Source of the DNA: JADZAI01 sp964390465
GTDB lineage: Bacteria; Pseudomonadota; Alphaproteobacteria; Micropepsales; Micropepsaceae
Direction: 5' to 3'
Assembly (NCBI GenBank): GCA_964390465.1
Contig: CAYMIJ010000001.1
Coordinates: forward strand, 62,001-126,000
Length of the DNA stretch: 64,000 nucleotides
Positions 32,981-41,415 of the stretch are shown in pieces (within the stretch, counting starts at the first letter, position 1; every line of letters begins with the position of its first letter). Below the pieces are notes generated by a model. That model searched no databases and had not been told where the DNA came from. It saw only the letters and a list, made by a program, of their open reading frames with translations. Made by a program: the position numbers and the translations under genes.

Positions 32981-33196
32981 ATGCCTGTGCGCCTGAAAAA
33001 ACTGATCGGCCTTGTCCTGATCCTTATCTGGCTGTTTTTCTATGTTCTGCTGGCCGCCAAGCTGGCCGTCAGCATTCTGCCGAACGCGCATTGGCTGGTT
33101 CAGGTCCTCTATTACGCCTTTGCCGGTGTCGCCTGGATCGTGCCCCCCGGCTTCCTGTTCGGCTGGATGAGCGAAGGCGATCGGCCGCGCCCGTAA
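32981..33196 (+). CDS. DUF2842 family small membrane protein
   Basis: A 71-residue protein with two membrane helices (about residues 8-28 and 38-60). It begins MPVRLKKLIGLVLILIWLFF and ends VAWIVPPGFLFGWMSEGD; this shape and the WxxPxxxLxxWM end match the DUF2842 family of Alphaproteobacteria, whose function is unknown. It is divergent from ctaA with a 31-base gap and convergent with the amidase gene. Confidence 0.85.
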   Translation: MPVRLKKLIGLVLILIWLFFYVLLAAKLAVSILPNAHWLVQVLYYAFAGVAWIVPPGFLFGWMSEGDRPRP

Positions 33197-33197
33197 G

Positions 33198-34619
33198 TCA
33201 CGCGGTGGGCGGGCGGCGATCCTTCCAGGGTCTGGCCTGCTCCAGTTGCCCGGCAAGACGCAGCAACATCGCCTCGTTGCCATAGGCCGCGCCGAACATC
33301 ATGCCGATGGGCAGGCCATCATCGGTCCAGTGCAGGGGCACACTCATGGCTGGCGCGCCTGTCTGGTTGAAGAAGGCGCAGAAGGCCGGGAACGAGCCGA
33401 TGGCCTGTCCAAACTCGCGCATGTCGGGATTGGCCAAACTGATGACGCCAAGCTTTTCCGGCTTGCGCGTGATGGTGGGTGAAAGCGTCACGTCATAGCG
33501 GTTCATGAAATCGGCAAACGCCAGCGCCGTGGTTTGCAGTGTGGCATCATCGCGCGCCATCTGCACGCCGGTGATGGACTTGGCATTGCGCCACATGACG
33601 GCGTCGATCGGCTCCAGTTCGTCTTCGCTGACCGGCCGACCGCGCAGTTCGCCCCAAAGCTCCAGCGAGGCGGCCATATGTGCCCCCGCCATGCGCGGCA
33701 ACACCGCCGCCAGAGCCGTGCCGTCAATAGCGGGCGCGGCCTCCTCGACCTCGTGCCCCAATGAAAGCAGTAGCTTCACTGTCTCATCCAGACCCTTGCG
33801 GGCATCGGCATCCGGCTCCGTGCCATTGGCGGCTTTGGTCCACAGCGCCACGCGCAGTTTGCCGGGGTCGGAATGAACCTCATGCAGAAAGGTCCGCGCG
33901 ATATGCGGCGCGGTGTAACGTGCGCCAGACTCATATCCATGCGTGGCGTCCAGCGCAGCGGCGCTGTCACGCACCGAACGCGAAACCACATGATGGATTG
34001 AAAATCCGCCCCATCCTTCGGTACGCTTCGGGCCGGTCGGCGTGCGCCCGCGCGAGGGCTTCAGCCCGAACAGTCCGCAGCACGCGGCAGGTACACGGAT
34101 CGAGCCGCCGCCATCGCTGGCATGCGCCATCGGCACCACGCCTGCCGCCACCGCCGCCGCCGCACCACCTGATGATCCACCGGCAATCCGGTCCAGCGCC
34201 CAAGGGTTGCGTGTCGCCCCGAACAGTGTGGATTCGGTCGTCGTCGTATTGCCAAACTCAGGCGTTGTGGTCTGCCCGAAGATCGCAAAGCCCGCTTTGC
34301 GATAGCGGGTGGTCAGCACGCCGTCATAGTCAGCTACAAAATCCTTATAGGCGCGCGAGCCCTGCGTGAGCTTCTGCCCTTTGATCGCAGCGCCCAGATC
34401 TTTCAGCACAAACGGCACGCCATGAAACGCGCCGTCGCCAAGGCCGGCTGCGATGTCCTTGCGGGCCACATCAGGAAACAGGGCTGCAAAACAGTTCAGC
34501 CGCGACTGCGCTGCCTCGGCCCGTTTCATCGCCGCATCCAGCAACTCACCCGGTGACACCTGTTTCGTGCGCACCAATTCTGCAAGACCCAGCGCATCGT
34601 AGCTTTCGTAGTCGTTCAT
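33198..34619 (-). CDS. Amidase (amidase signature family)
   Basis: A 473-residue amidase-signature hydrolase that splits C-N amide bonds by a Ser-cisSer-Lys triad. The lysine is in PFVLKDLGAAIKG, the serines are in RIAGGSSGGAAAAVAAGV and HASDGGGSIRVPAACCGLFG. The second half shows LKPSRGRTPTGP. The true substrate is unknown; the family covers amide, carbamate and 6-aminohexanoate cyclic dimer hydrolases. It is not GatA, as no gatB or gatC is nearby. Its start overlaps the stop of the CPBP gene, which begins downstream on the same strand order, by 4 bases (34616-34619). Confidence 0.92.
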   Translation of the reverse strand: MNDYESYDALGLAELVRTKQVSPGELLDAAMKRAEAAQSRLNCFAALFPDVARKDIAAGLGDGAFHGVPFVLKDLGAAIKGQKLTQGSRAYKDFVADYDGVLTTRYRKAGFAIFGQTTTPEFGNTTTTESTLFGATRNPWALDRIAGGSSGGAAAAVAAGVVPMAHASDGGGSIRVPAACCGLFGLKPSRGRTPTGPKRTEGWGGFSIHHVVSRSVRDSAAALDATHGYESGARYTAPHIARTFLHEVHSDPGKLRVALWTKAANGTEPDADARKGLDETVKLLLSLGHEVEEAAPAIDGTALAAVLPRMAGAHMAASLELWGELRGRPVSEDELEPIDAVMWRNAKSITGVQMARDDATLQTTALAFADFMNRYDVTLSPTITRKPEKLGVISLANPDMREFGQAIGSFPAFCAFFNQTGAPAMSVPLHWTDDGLPIGMMFGAAYGNEAMLLRLAGQLEQARPWKDRRPPTA

Positions 34620-35449
34620 GGATGTGATCCTTCAATGGCGTCATCCATCCTAGACACAGGACGAGGGGCCCGCCAAACGCATATGAAAATCGCCAGCACG
34701 ATGACGATCCCGTATCCGATGATGGCATCATGCTGCTCGAAAGCCGCGCGCCCGCCGGGGAAGAATGTGCGCCCGGTATTTGCGATGGTGTGCAACAGGA
34801 TGACTGCAAACACGCTGTCTGTTGTGCGGAACACCCACACATAGATGACGCGGAAAGCGATGGTCGCCCCGTCTCCCATCAGGATGAGCCCAACCGGCTG
34901 ACCAAGCTGGATCATCGACGGCAGGTGCCACAGAGCCCATGGGACGCCGATCAGCACGCCGGCTTGAACGACTGGCACATGAGTTAGCAGACCACCCGCC
35001 ACATACCCGGTATAGGCGAGCTCCTCAGCCAACGCGGCGATGAAGAAGGCGAGGAATGCCATGCCAAGGCCCAGCGCCGGTAGCCGCCATTCCGGCAGCG
35101 TCATACCCACGGCCTGCATCAGAATACTGGTCAGGGCATACACACATGGCATCAGCCCCACGATCAACGCCAACCAGCGCCATGTCCTGATCCGTTGGAA
35201 GTCTGCCGCCCGCGCCAGAAGCACCTTCACGGGGCTGATGCCGCCCTCGCGCCATACCAGAATGATGGCGGCAAGAAGGGGCATGAAGACCGCGCCGACA
35301 TCGGTGACAGGCAGATTGTCGGGCAGTGCATCGGAATGCACAAACCCCGTCATCAGCCACCAGGGCAAACTCAACAGAAAGACCAGAGCAAAATACCGTC
35401 CCAGCTTGATCAGCGAGCTGCCAGACGAACCAGCGGCCTCAGATGGCAT
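34616..35449 (-). CDS. CPBP family intramembrane glutamic protease
   Basis: A 277-residue multi-helix membrane protein of the CPBP/Abi (CAAX protease and bacteriocin-processing) family. The motif glutamates are in ALAEELAYTGYVAGG, where TGY takes the place of the usual R-G, as in a common subgroup. The second motif is GVPWALWHLPSM and the third HTIANTGRTFFP. The role may be protease, maturation or immunity, and nothing nearby shows a peptide substrate except possibly the small cysteine-rich secreted protein just upstream. The stop overlaps the amidase start by 4 bases. Confidence 0.88.
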   Translation of the reverse strand: MPSEAAGSSGSSLIKLGRYFALVFLLSLPWWLMTGFVHSDALPDNLPVTDVGAVFMPLLAAIILVWREGGISPVKVLLARAADFQRIRTWRWLALIVGLMPCVYALTSILMQAVGMTLPEWRLPALGLGMAFLAFFIAALAEELAYTGYVAGGLLTHVPVVQAGVLIGVPWALWHLPSMIQLGQPVGLILMGDGATIAFRVIYVWVFRTTDSVFAVILLHTIANTGRTFFPGGRAAFEQHDAIIGYGIVIVLAIFICVWRAPRPVSRMDDAIEGSHP

Positions 35450-35466
35450 CTTCAGGCCTTCCAGCG

Positions 35467-35751
35467 TCAGTATTCAGGTTCTTCTGTCGGTTCTGGCGTT
35501 GGTGTGGGCTCAGGGGTTGGTGTCGGAGTGGCTGTTGGCTCAGGCTCACCCGTCGGCACGGGCTCAGGCGGGGGAACGGTGGGTACAGGCTCATCGGGGA
35601 TACAGGCCTGCAGGCAGGGCACCATGCAGTCTTCATAGTCCCGCCCCTGCTTGTCCGAGCATTTCTCGGCACAATCAGCGCCACAATCCCCGCGCGCCAG
35701 ACCTGCACCCAAAACAACTGCCGCGATAGCAATGAACAGATGAACACGCAT
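35467..35751 (-). CDS. Small secreted six-cysteine protein with Pro/Thr/Glu-rich tail
   Basis: I know no family for this 94-residue protein. Residues 1-21 form a signal peptide. Six cysteines at residues 23, 27, 31, 42, 46 and 50 follow the symmetric pattern C-x3-C-x3-C-x10-C-x3-C-x3-C, which fits two short helices facing each other and linked by three disulfides or holding metal. The tail (residues about 53-94) consists of P, T and E repeats (PTPTPEPTPTPEPTEEPEY), a likely extended wall-spanning or stalk region. It lies between the CPBP protease gene (17 bases) and the GFA gene (82 bases), same strand. Codon-level evidence for it is the intact signal peptide and pattern. Confidence 0.7.
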   Translation of the reverse strand: MRVHLFIAIAAVVLGAGLARGDCGADCAEKCSDKQGRDYEDCMVPCLQACIPDEPVPTVPPPEPVPTGEPEPTATPTPTPEPTPTPEPTEEPEY

Positions 35752-35833
35752 GACGGATCACTCCTGATCGTGATGACCATGCATATTCTGCACCCAACGG
35801 GCTTAGAACGCCTTGAGCGTCATCAAGACCGGG

Positions 35834-36235
35834 TCAGCCCGGCAGCCGCTCGAAGGTGGCGGTCCCTTCCGGGATACAGTGGAATGGCTGCTTGTCCACC
35901 GTGTAGATCGCCAGTTGCGGGCTGAACACCTTGGGATCGTCCAGCGATCCAACCTTCAGGATCACGGCCGGGAAGCCTTGTGGCTTTGTCACCACGTGCG
36001 TGCCGCAGTTCGGGCAGAACTCGCGCGTGACCGGATTGGGAATGTCGCTGCGTGTAAAGCCTTTGGGCGTGCCCTTGGTATACCGGAACCCCGGAATGGG
36101 CATGGCCATAAAGACATTGGGCGAGCCGCCCGTGATGTATTGGCACTCGCGGCAATGGCACTGCGCCTGCATCATCGGCGCGCCCTCTGCCTCGTAGCGC
36201 ACTTCGCCGCAATAGCATCCACCTGTCAGTTTCAT
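35834..36235 (-). CDS. GFA-family zinc protein
   Basis: A 133-residue member of the glutathione-dependent formaldehyde-activating (GFA/CENP-V) fold. Zinc ligands are visible in GGCYCGEVRYEAEG, QCHCRECQYITGG and FCPNCGTHVVTK. Only a few members are known to act on formaldehyde-glutathione adducts, and most have no assigned reaction, so I keep the function open. The start overlaps the sulfurtransferase stop by 4 bases, so both are probably made from the same message. Confidence 0.92.
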   Translation of the reverse strand: MKLTGGCYCGEVRYEAEGAPMMQAQCHCRECQYITGGSPNVFMAMPIPGFRYTKGTPKGFTRSDIPNPVTREFCPNCGTHVVTKPQGFPAVILKVGSLDDPKVFSPQLAIYTVDKQPFHCIPEGTATFERLPG

Positions 36236-37110
36236 TGGGGACCAGTCTCCATTGGCAATGAGTGATTATTGCTCCATTCGGCCATCGATCCATCATAGAC
36301 TGCTACGGAAGGATGACCGAGGCGCGTGAGCATCAGCGCGTCCATCGTGGCCGACACACCGCCACCACAATAGCAGATGACGCGCGGTTTGCCGAAAGCC
36401 CCCACCGCATCGAACAGCGGACGCAGTTCTGCATCGCTACGGAAGCGGCCCTGATCGTCCATCAGATGGAAGGCTGAAACATTGACACTGCCTTTGATAC
36501 GTCCCTTGCGGCCATAATTCGTATCGCCCTCACCACGGTGCACCTCGGGTGCCAGCGCATTGATCGTGCAGACATCGCCATCACCAATCGCAGCCAGCAC
36601 CTCGTTCGTGTCGGCCCATGTGCCGGGTCGCTCGGTCAGTGGCAGAGTATCCACCGCTGGATAATCCCGGCTGCCGGTTTCAACGGGGCGACCTTCCGCC
36701 TTCCAGAGCGAGAAGCCGCCATCAAGCACTGCGGCATTTTCGAACCCCGCTGCCTTCAGCATCCACCAGAAGCGCGTGGCCCACATGATGAGTGAGCGGC
36801 TGTAGATCACGACCCGGTCACCGGGGCGCGCGCCCGCATTGCCGAGCGCCCGCCCCAGCTGATCGGCAGGCAGGTGCGTGAATGGCACAGGGGCCGCTCG
36901 GTCAGAGAACTGACGAAGCAGATCAAGATAGACAGCGCCCGGAATATGCGCCTCCTCATAGCCTTTGCGTCCATCCTCAAGTCGGCTTGGGCCAGGCTCA
37001 GATGTCGGGCGCAGATGCATGGTCACATCAAAGATACGCAGATCCGGTTCACCCAGATGCCCCGCCAGCCATTCTGTCGAAACCAGTCCCCGTCCATCCC
37101 AGTCTGTCAT
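36232..37110 (-). CDS. sseA: Sulfurtransferase (3-mercaptopyruvate/thiosulfate type)
   Basis: A 292-residue protein with two rhodanese domains (residues about 8-140 and 165-285). The N-terminal domain has LVSTEWLAGHLGEPDLRIFD and the inactive IPGAVYLDLLRQF region. The C-terminal domain holds the catalytic cysteine in ICYCGGGVSATMDALML; CGGGVSA replaces the more common CGSGVTA of mercaptopyruvate sulfurtransferases. The ATG at 37110 gives MTDWDGRG, while the open frame extends 156 codons upstream through the globin region and is not real there. It is divergent from the globin gene. Confidence 0.93.
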   Translation of the reverse strand: MTDWDGRGLVSTEWLAGHLGEPDLRIFDVTMHLRPTSEPGPSRLEDGRKGYEEAHIPGAVYLDLLRQFSDRAAPVPFTHLPADQLGRALGNAGARPGDRVVIYSRSLIMWATRFWWMLKAAGFENAAVLDGGFSLWKAEGRPVETGSRDYPAVDTLPLTERPGTWADTNEVLAAIGDGDVCTINALAPEVHRGEGDTNYGRKGRIKGSVNVSAFHLMDDQGRFRSDAELRPLFDAVGAFGKPRVICYCGGGVSATMDALMLTRLGHPSVAVYDGSMAEWSNNHSLPMETGPQ

Positions 37111-37206
37111 GCGTTTAAGATCCAATGCTGATCCCGAATTGAGCGCAGCTAACAGAAGGGGCGTCAATGGGCTGGCGCACCCATCAACATCGTGCATATT
37201 TTCCAG

Positions 37207-37593
37207 ATGCGCGAAATTATTGAACACACGCTTGAGATGGTCGCTGAACAGTATGGTGATCCCTGCCCGCTTGTGTATGCGCGCCTGTTCGACACCCACC
37301 CGGCCATGAAGCCCTTGTTCGACAACGACCCCTCCGGGGCAGTGCGTGGGCACATGTTCAACACGGCTGTCGATACGCTGCTCGATCTGGCAGGCGATAA
37401 TGACTATGCCGCCAACATGCTGCTTTGCGAGTCGATCAATCACGAAAATATTGGTGTCCCGAAGGACGTGTTCCCAGTCTTCTTCCAGAGCATGGCGGAT
37501 ACGTTTCGCACGCTGTTGCGTGATGCCTGGAGCCCCGATGACGAAACGGCCTGGGCGACGGTTCTCAGCCGGGTCCACGCCGCCACAGCATAA
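37207..37593 (+). CDS. Globin-like protein
   Basis: A 128-residue all-helical protein that I assign to the globin superfamily (single-domain group). Helix A-like IEHTLEMVAEQYGDP is followed by PLVYARLFDTHPAMKPLFDND, the typical globin A-B-C pattern. The proximal histidine is probably in ESINHENIGVPKDVFPVFFQSM. Small globins of this kind bind oxygen or NO. A GTG at 37192 is also a possible start. It is divergent from sseA and 85 bases ahead of the ion channel gene. Confidence 0.75.
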   Translation: MREIIEHTLEMVAEQYGDPCPLVYARLFDTHPAMKPLFDNDPSGAVRGHMFNTAVDTLLDLAGDNDYAANMLLCESINHENIGVPKDVFPVFFQSMADTFRTLLRDAWSPDDETAWATVLSRVHAATA

Positions 37594-37678
37594 GAGAACG
37601 CACCAAGCCAGCGGGCGAATTGTCGCACCTCAAGCTGCGAGCTTGATTGCACCGCGATGATCACCGCATAACGGAGTT

Positions 37679-39556
37679 ATGAATCGCACTCCTACCTGGC
37701 GCGAGCGCCTGAAATATGCCTTTGACCAATCCATGTCGGCTGGCACCGGCGCATTGATCGGTTGGCTGGCCCTAATCTCTCTGGCGATCATCGTAATGGC
37801 TGCGGTCCTTCTCAGCGTGACCGGCATTGCGCCAGGCGATGGGGAGCCGTTGGGATTTGGCGAGAGCCTCTGGGAAAGCACCATGCGCGCCATGGACGCT
37901 GGCACCGTCGCCGGAGACAGCGGCTGGGGATTCCGGTTTGTCATGCTGGGCGTAACCCTCGCCGGTATTTTCATCGTGTCGTTGCTGGTCAGTATTCTGG
38001 CCAGCGGCCTTCAGGAGCGGCTGACCGAACTGCGCAAAGGCCGCTCGCAGGTTCTGGAAAGCGGACACACGATCATTCTCAACTGGTCGTCCTCGATCTT
38101 TGACATCATCTCCGAACTCGCCATCGCCAATGCCAGCGAGCGGACACCCCGCATCGTCATCCTATCGACACGCGACAAGGCCGAGATGGAAGACGAAATT
38201 GCCGCCAAGGTTTCCAATCTCGGACGCATGCGCATCATCTGCCGCAGCGGTGACCCGACCGATCTGTTCGATCTGTCACTGACCAGCCCGATGACATCGA
38301 AGTCAATCATTGTGTTGTCGCCGGAAGGTGATCACCCTGATGCGGCGGTGCTGAAGACCATTCTGGCTCTGGTGCACGATCCCAAGCGGCGTGCTCAACC
38401 TTACCGCATCGCAGCCGAAATCCGTACCATCAAGAATGCTGATATCGCCCGCACGGTCGGTGGCAAAGAAGTGCAGCTGGTATTTGCTGATGATCTCATC
38501 TCGCGCATCGTCGTGCATTCAAGCCGTCAGGCGGGTCTCAGCGCGGTCTATTCCGACCTGCTCGATTTTGATGGATGCGAAATCTACACGAGCGAGCAAA
38601 AAGGTCTGGCAGGAAAGACCTATGGCGAGGCGCTTGGGTTTTTTGAATCCTGTGCCGTGATGGGATTGGTCAATGGCGATGGATCGGTAAAGGTCAACCC
38701 GTCGATGGACCGGGTGATTGCCGCTGACGAGCGCATCATTCTCATCGCAGAAGATGATGCGGCAATCAAAATCTCACAAACACCTGCACCTCCTGTTCAG
38801 ACAGCGCTGATGGCCACCGCACCGGTGCGGGAGACAAAGCCCGAACGCGGACTGCTGCTCGGCTGGAACCGGCGTGGCGCAATCATGCTGCGCGAACTTT
38901 CGCGCTATGTTGAGCCCGGCTCATCGATCACCGTCATCGCCGACACACCTCATATCACTGACGATATCGCCGCGCTTCAGGGTGTTAGCGATCAGATGAC
39001 AGTTCATGTCACCGAGGCAGACAGCTCCGATCGGGAAACACTGGCGGCGCTCGATGTGACATCTTTCGATCACGTCATGGTGCTCAGCTACAGCGACACC
39101 CTGCCCGCGCAATCAGCCGACACCCGCACACTCATCACCCTGCTGCATATGCGTCAACTGGCCGATGATGCGGGCGGGCATGTCAGTGTGGTCAGCGAGA
39201 TGGTCGATGTACGCAACCGCGAGTTGGCAGAAGTCACACGAGCCGACGATTTCGTGGTCAGCAACAAGCTGGTCAGTCTGATGCTCGCGCAGGCTTCCGA
39301 AAATCCCTATCTGTCCGCAATCTTTGACGATCTGCTGGATGAGCAAGGGTCAGAAATCTACATGCGACCTGCCTCCGATTATCTCGTCACCGGCCAGCCC
39401 GTTGATTTTTATACGGTTCTGGAATCCGCTCGCCAGCGGGGTGAAACGGCCATCGGCCATGTGCTGCATGGCAAGGGCTGTATTCTCAACCCGTGCAAAT
39501 CCGAAAAAGCAGTTTATGGTGAAGACGACCGCATCATCGTGCTGGCGGAAAACTGA
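37679..39556 (+). CDS. CASTOR/POLLUX-related ion channel
   Basis: A 625-residue membrane protein of the CASTOR/POLLUX-related channel family, found in plants as nuclear cation channels and in bacteria with unknown role. The N-terminal 120 residues hold two or three membrane helices and a pore region SLWESTMRAMDAGTVAGDSG, then IFIVSLLVSILASGL. The rest contains two cytoplasmic RCK-like regulatory units, one starting HTIILNWSSSIFDIISELAI and one with LLGWNRRGAIMLREL. The family match is clear from the order, but ion selectivity cannot be stated. CGGAG lies ahead of the ATG. The peroxiredoxin gene follows after 14 bases. Confidence 0.9.
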   Translation: MNRTPTWRERLKYAFDQSMSAGTGALIGWLALISLAIIVMAAVLLSVTGIAPGDGEPLGFGESLWESTMRAMDAGTVAGDSGWGFRFVMLGVTLAGIFIVSLLVSILASGLQERLTELRKGRSQVLESGHTIILNWSSSIFDIISELAIANASERTPRIVILSTRDKAEMEDEIAAKVSNLGRMRIICRSGDPTDLFDLSLTSPMTSKSIIVLSPEGDHPDAAVLKTILALVHDPKRRAQPYRIAAEIRTIKNADIARTVGGKEVQLVFADDLISRIVVHSSRQAGLSAVYSDLLDFDGCEIYTSEQKGLAGKTYGEALGFFESCAVMGLVNGDGSVKVNPSMDRVIAADERIILIAEDDAAIKISQTPAPPVQTALMATAPVRETKPERGLLLGWNRRGAIMLRELSRYVEPGSSITVIADTPHITDDIAALQGVSDQMTVHVTEADSSDRETLAALDVTSFDHVMVLSYSDTLPAQSADTRTLITLLHMRQLADDAGGHVSVVSEMVDVRNRELAEVTRADDFVVSNKLVSLMLAQASENPYLSAIFDDLLDEQGSEIYMRPASDYLVTGQPVDFYTVLESARQRGETAIGHVLHGKGCILNPCKSEKAVYGEDDRIIVLAEN

Positions 39557-39570
39557 ACAAGGAACCTATC

Positions 39571-40101
39571 ATGCGCACCGCCCTCATCGCCGCCGCCACT
39601 ATTGCCCTCATTAGCCCGGCATTCGCACAACTCGAAGTTGGCACAGTGGCACCTGCGATCTCAGCCAAAGGCGCGACGGGCACGAATGAAGTGTCGTTCG
39701 ACCTCGCCGGTGCACTGAAAGATGGCCCGGTGGTCCTGTTCTTCTACCCAAAAGCTTTCACGCCGACCTGCACGATAGAAACCGAAGGCTTCGCTTCCAA
39801 GTCCGCTGACTTCAAGACGGCGGGGGCCAAACTGATTGGGGTGTCGGGCGATAGCATTGAGGATCTCAAGTCGTTTTCCAGCGAGAAATGCGGCGAGTGT
39901 GTTCTGCTTTCTGACAAGGATCAGACCGTCATGAAGGCCTATGACGCCGTGCTTCAGGAAAACCCGCCCATCTCGAAGCGCACAACTTATGTGATCGCGC
40001 CGGACGGCAAGATCATCTTCGCACTGACAGACATGAAAGACGGCATGGCGCATGTCACCGGCGCGCTGGATGCCGTGCAAAAGTGGAAGACGTCACACTG
40101 A
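39571..40101 (+). CDS. Exported peroxiredoxin (AhpC/TSA family)
   Basis: A 176-residue peroxiredoxin with a signal peptide (MRTALIAAATIALISPAFA), so it acts in the periplasm. It reduces peroxides by a cysteine thiol. The peroxidatic cysteine is in FFYPKAFTPTCTIETEGFA, the BCP/PrxQ-like pattern. A second cysteine pair, KCGECVLLSDK, could be the resolving site. It ends with ISKRTTYVIAPDGKIIFAL. It follows the channel gene and its 3' end overlaps that of nrsF by 9 bases (convergent). The neighbourhood of an exported peroxiredoxin and a metal-responsive sigma factor is consistent with envelope stress defence. Confidence 0.92.
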   Translation: MRTALIAAATIALISPAFAQLEVGTVAPAISAKGATGTNEVSFDLAGALKDGPVVLFFYPKAFTPTCTIETEGFASKSADFKTAGAKLIGVSGDSIEDLKSFSSEKCGECVLLSDKDQTVMKAYDAVLQENPPISKRTTYVIAPDGKIIFALTDMKDGMAHVTGALDAVQKWKTSH

Positions 40102-40752
40102 TGGGCGCGCCATCCTACGGATGGCGGCAGCCGAAACAGTCCAGAACAGGATCACGATGCTCATCGCCACGAGATGCCAGGCGATATCCATGGCATGGGC
40201 CTCGTGCTCGTGAATGAACTCAAGCGCCACCGCACACACCGCACTGGCTGACAAGCCTGCCATGGCCGCGGTTTCAACGGGGCGAATAAAGCGGGCATAG
40301 CGCAGCATGAATACCAGCGGCACGCCGATGATCAGGCTCGTCATGAGTATGTCGCGAAAACACTCATTACCATCGAGCCACGAGATCTGCCCGCCCCGCA
40401 CGACAAGGTCGCCATAACAACCAAGTCCCATGCAGGCGAGCCAGAGAAGGCCAAATGGCAGCGGTAGAAGCAGCCATTTGCGGGACTCACCCGGTATCGA
40501 CAGATGGAAGGCAGCCATCGCAGCAGTGATCGCCGTAGCCACACCCGCCGCACAGGAAAACCAGCCGCCAGATTCGGCCAAGGCGCTTTCAAACCCGGGG
40601 CGCGTGGTTTTAACAAGAACAACAGCAATCAGTCCGCCAAAGACAAGCGCCAGCCAGAGACCGGCCCGCAAGGCCGGTGGCCAAAGCCGTCGCACCTGCG
40701 CATCAACGGCCAGTTCTGCAATGAGGTCATCGGTGGCTTTCTGGCGCGCCAT
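40093..40752 (-). CDS. nrsF: NrsF-type anti-sigma factor (DUF1109)
   Basis: A membrane protein of 219 residues with six hydrophobic helices, starting in the cytoplasm with MARQKATDDLIAELAVDA. This architecture, RRLWPPALRAGLWLALVFGG and the gene order directly after an ECF sigma factor match NrsF (formerly DUF1109), which inhibits SigF in Caulobacter. Its sensing is thought to use cysteines in the periplasmic parts; here cysteines lie at WFSCAAGV, LACMGLGCYGD and NECFRD. I prefer the ATG at 40752 with GGTGGA ahead, although a GTG four codons upstream at 40764 is possible. It overlaps the sigma factor's end or lies 4 bases after it. Confidence 0.88.
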   Translation of the reverse strand: MARQKATDDLIAELAVDAQVRRLWPPALRAGLWLALVFGGLIAVVLVKTTRPGFESALAESGGWFSCAAGVATAITAAMAAFHLSIPGESRKWLLLPLPFGLLWLACMGLGCYGDLVVRGGQISWLDGNECFRDILMTSLIIGVPLVFMLRYARFIRPVETAAMAGLSASAVCAVALEFIHEHEAHAMDIAWHLVAMSIVILFWTVSAAAIRRMARPSV

Positions 40753-40756
40753 CGTT

Positions 40757-41314
40757 TCATCCACCCGGTTTCAGAATACGGCGCAGTGCCGCCACGCCGC
40801 GGTGTGTGGCAACTTTCAGCGCCCCGGTTGACATGCCGCTGAGTGCGGAGGCTTCGGCCAGCGACTTTTCATTCATTTTTGTCAACTCCAGTGCCGTGCG
40901 CTGTGCGGCTGGCAGGGCGGCGATGGCCGCACGCAACTCAGCCGCAGACAGAGCCGCCTCAGGTTTGTTCTGCGCACGTGTGTCAAAGGTTACGTTCTCG
41001 GCATCCTCAAGCGGCGCATGAGAACCTGACCGCTTGAGAACCGACAGACGGTCCGCAATCCGGCGACGGCTGATCGTCACGAGCCAGGGCCTAAACGGCC
41101 GTGCTGGATCATAGGTCGCTCTGACCTTGTGGAGAGTCAGCAGGATTTCCTGAACAGTATCTTCGGCATCCTCAGCCGTTGGCAGGCGACGGCGGCAATA
41201 TCGCCGCAGAGGCACCAGCAATTCCCGCAACAGCGCCGCATAAATGGCGCGGTCGCCATCCTGCGATGCCCGCATCATGCCCCGCCATTTGAGGTCGATT
41301 TCATCGTCGATCAC
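40757..41314 (-). CDS. sigF: ECF sigma factor (SigF-like)
   Basis: A 185-residue ECF RNA polymerase sigma factor. Region 2 is REL LVPLRRYCRRRLP followed by EDTVQEILLTLHKVRATYDPARPFRPWLVTISRRRIADRL, and region 4 is AALPAAQRTALELTKMNEKSLAEASALSGMSTGALKVATHRGVAALR. The acidic insert between them (DAENVTFDTRAQNKPEAAL) is short. The order sigF-nrsF and the divergent bufABCD operon fit the Caulobacter SigF system, which responds to heavy metals. The start is a GTG at 41314 (VIDDEIDLKWRGMM); an ATG 12 codons on is also possible. A SigF-like box begins 10 bases upstream of the GTG, on the opposite strand. Confidence 0.93.
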   Translation of the reverse strand: MIDDEIDLKWRGMMRASQDGDRAIYAALLRELLVPLRRYCRRRLPTAEDAEDTVQEILLTLHKVRATYDPARPFRPWLVTISRRRIADRLSVLKRSGSHAPLEDAENVTFDTRAQNKPEAALSAAELRAAIAALPAAQRTALELTKMNEKSLAEASALSGMSTGALKVATHRGVAALRRILKPGG

Positions 41315-41323
41315 GTCCCTCGT

Positions 41324-41349
41324 GTAACCTTTTCCGCGGCCTGAAGGAA
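41324..41349 (+). promoter_or_regulatory. SigF-type promoter for the buf operon
   Basis: GTAACC (41324-41329) and GGAA (41346-41349) are separated by exactly 16 bases. The SigF promoter of Caulobacter, as I recall it, is GTAACC-N16-CGAA, so this differs by one base. It lies 67 bases upstream of the bufA start and between the divergent sigma factor and bufA. No second copy was found on the other strand. Confidence 0.75.
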
Positions 41350-41415
41350 CTGATCCATGAAGGCAGGCACATCAACGTGGCGCGCCTTCGTCAACAACCC
41401 CGAATGGAGCCTTCC

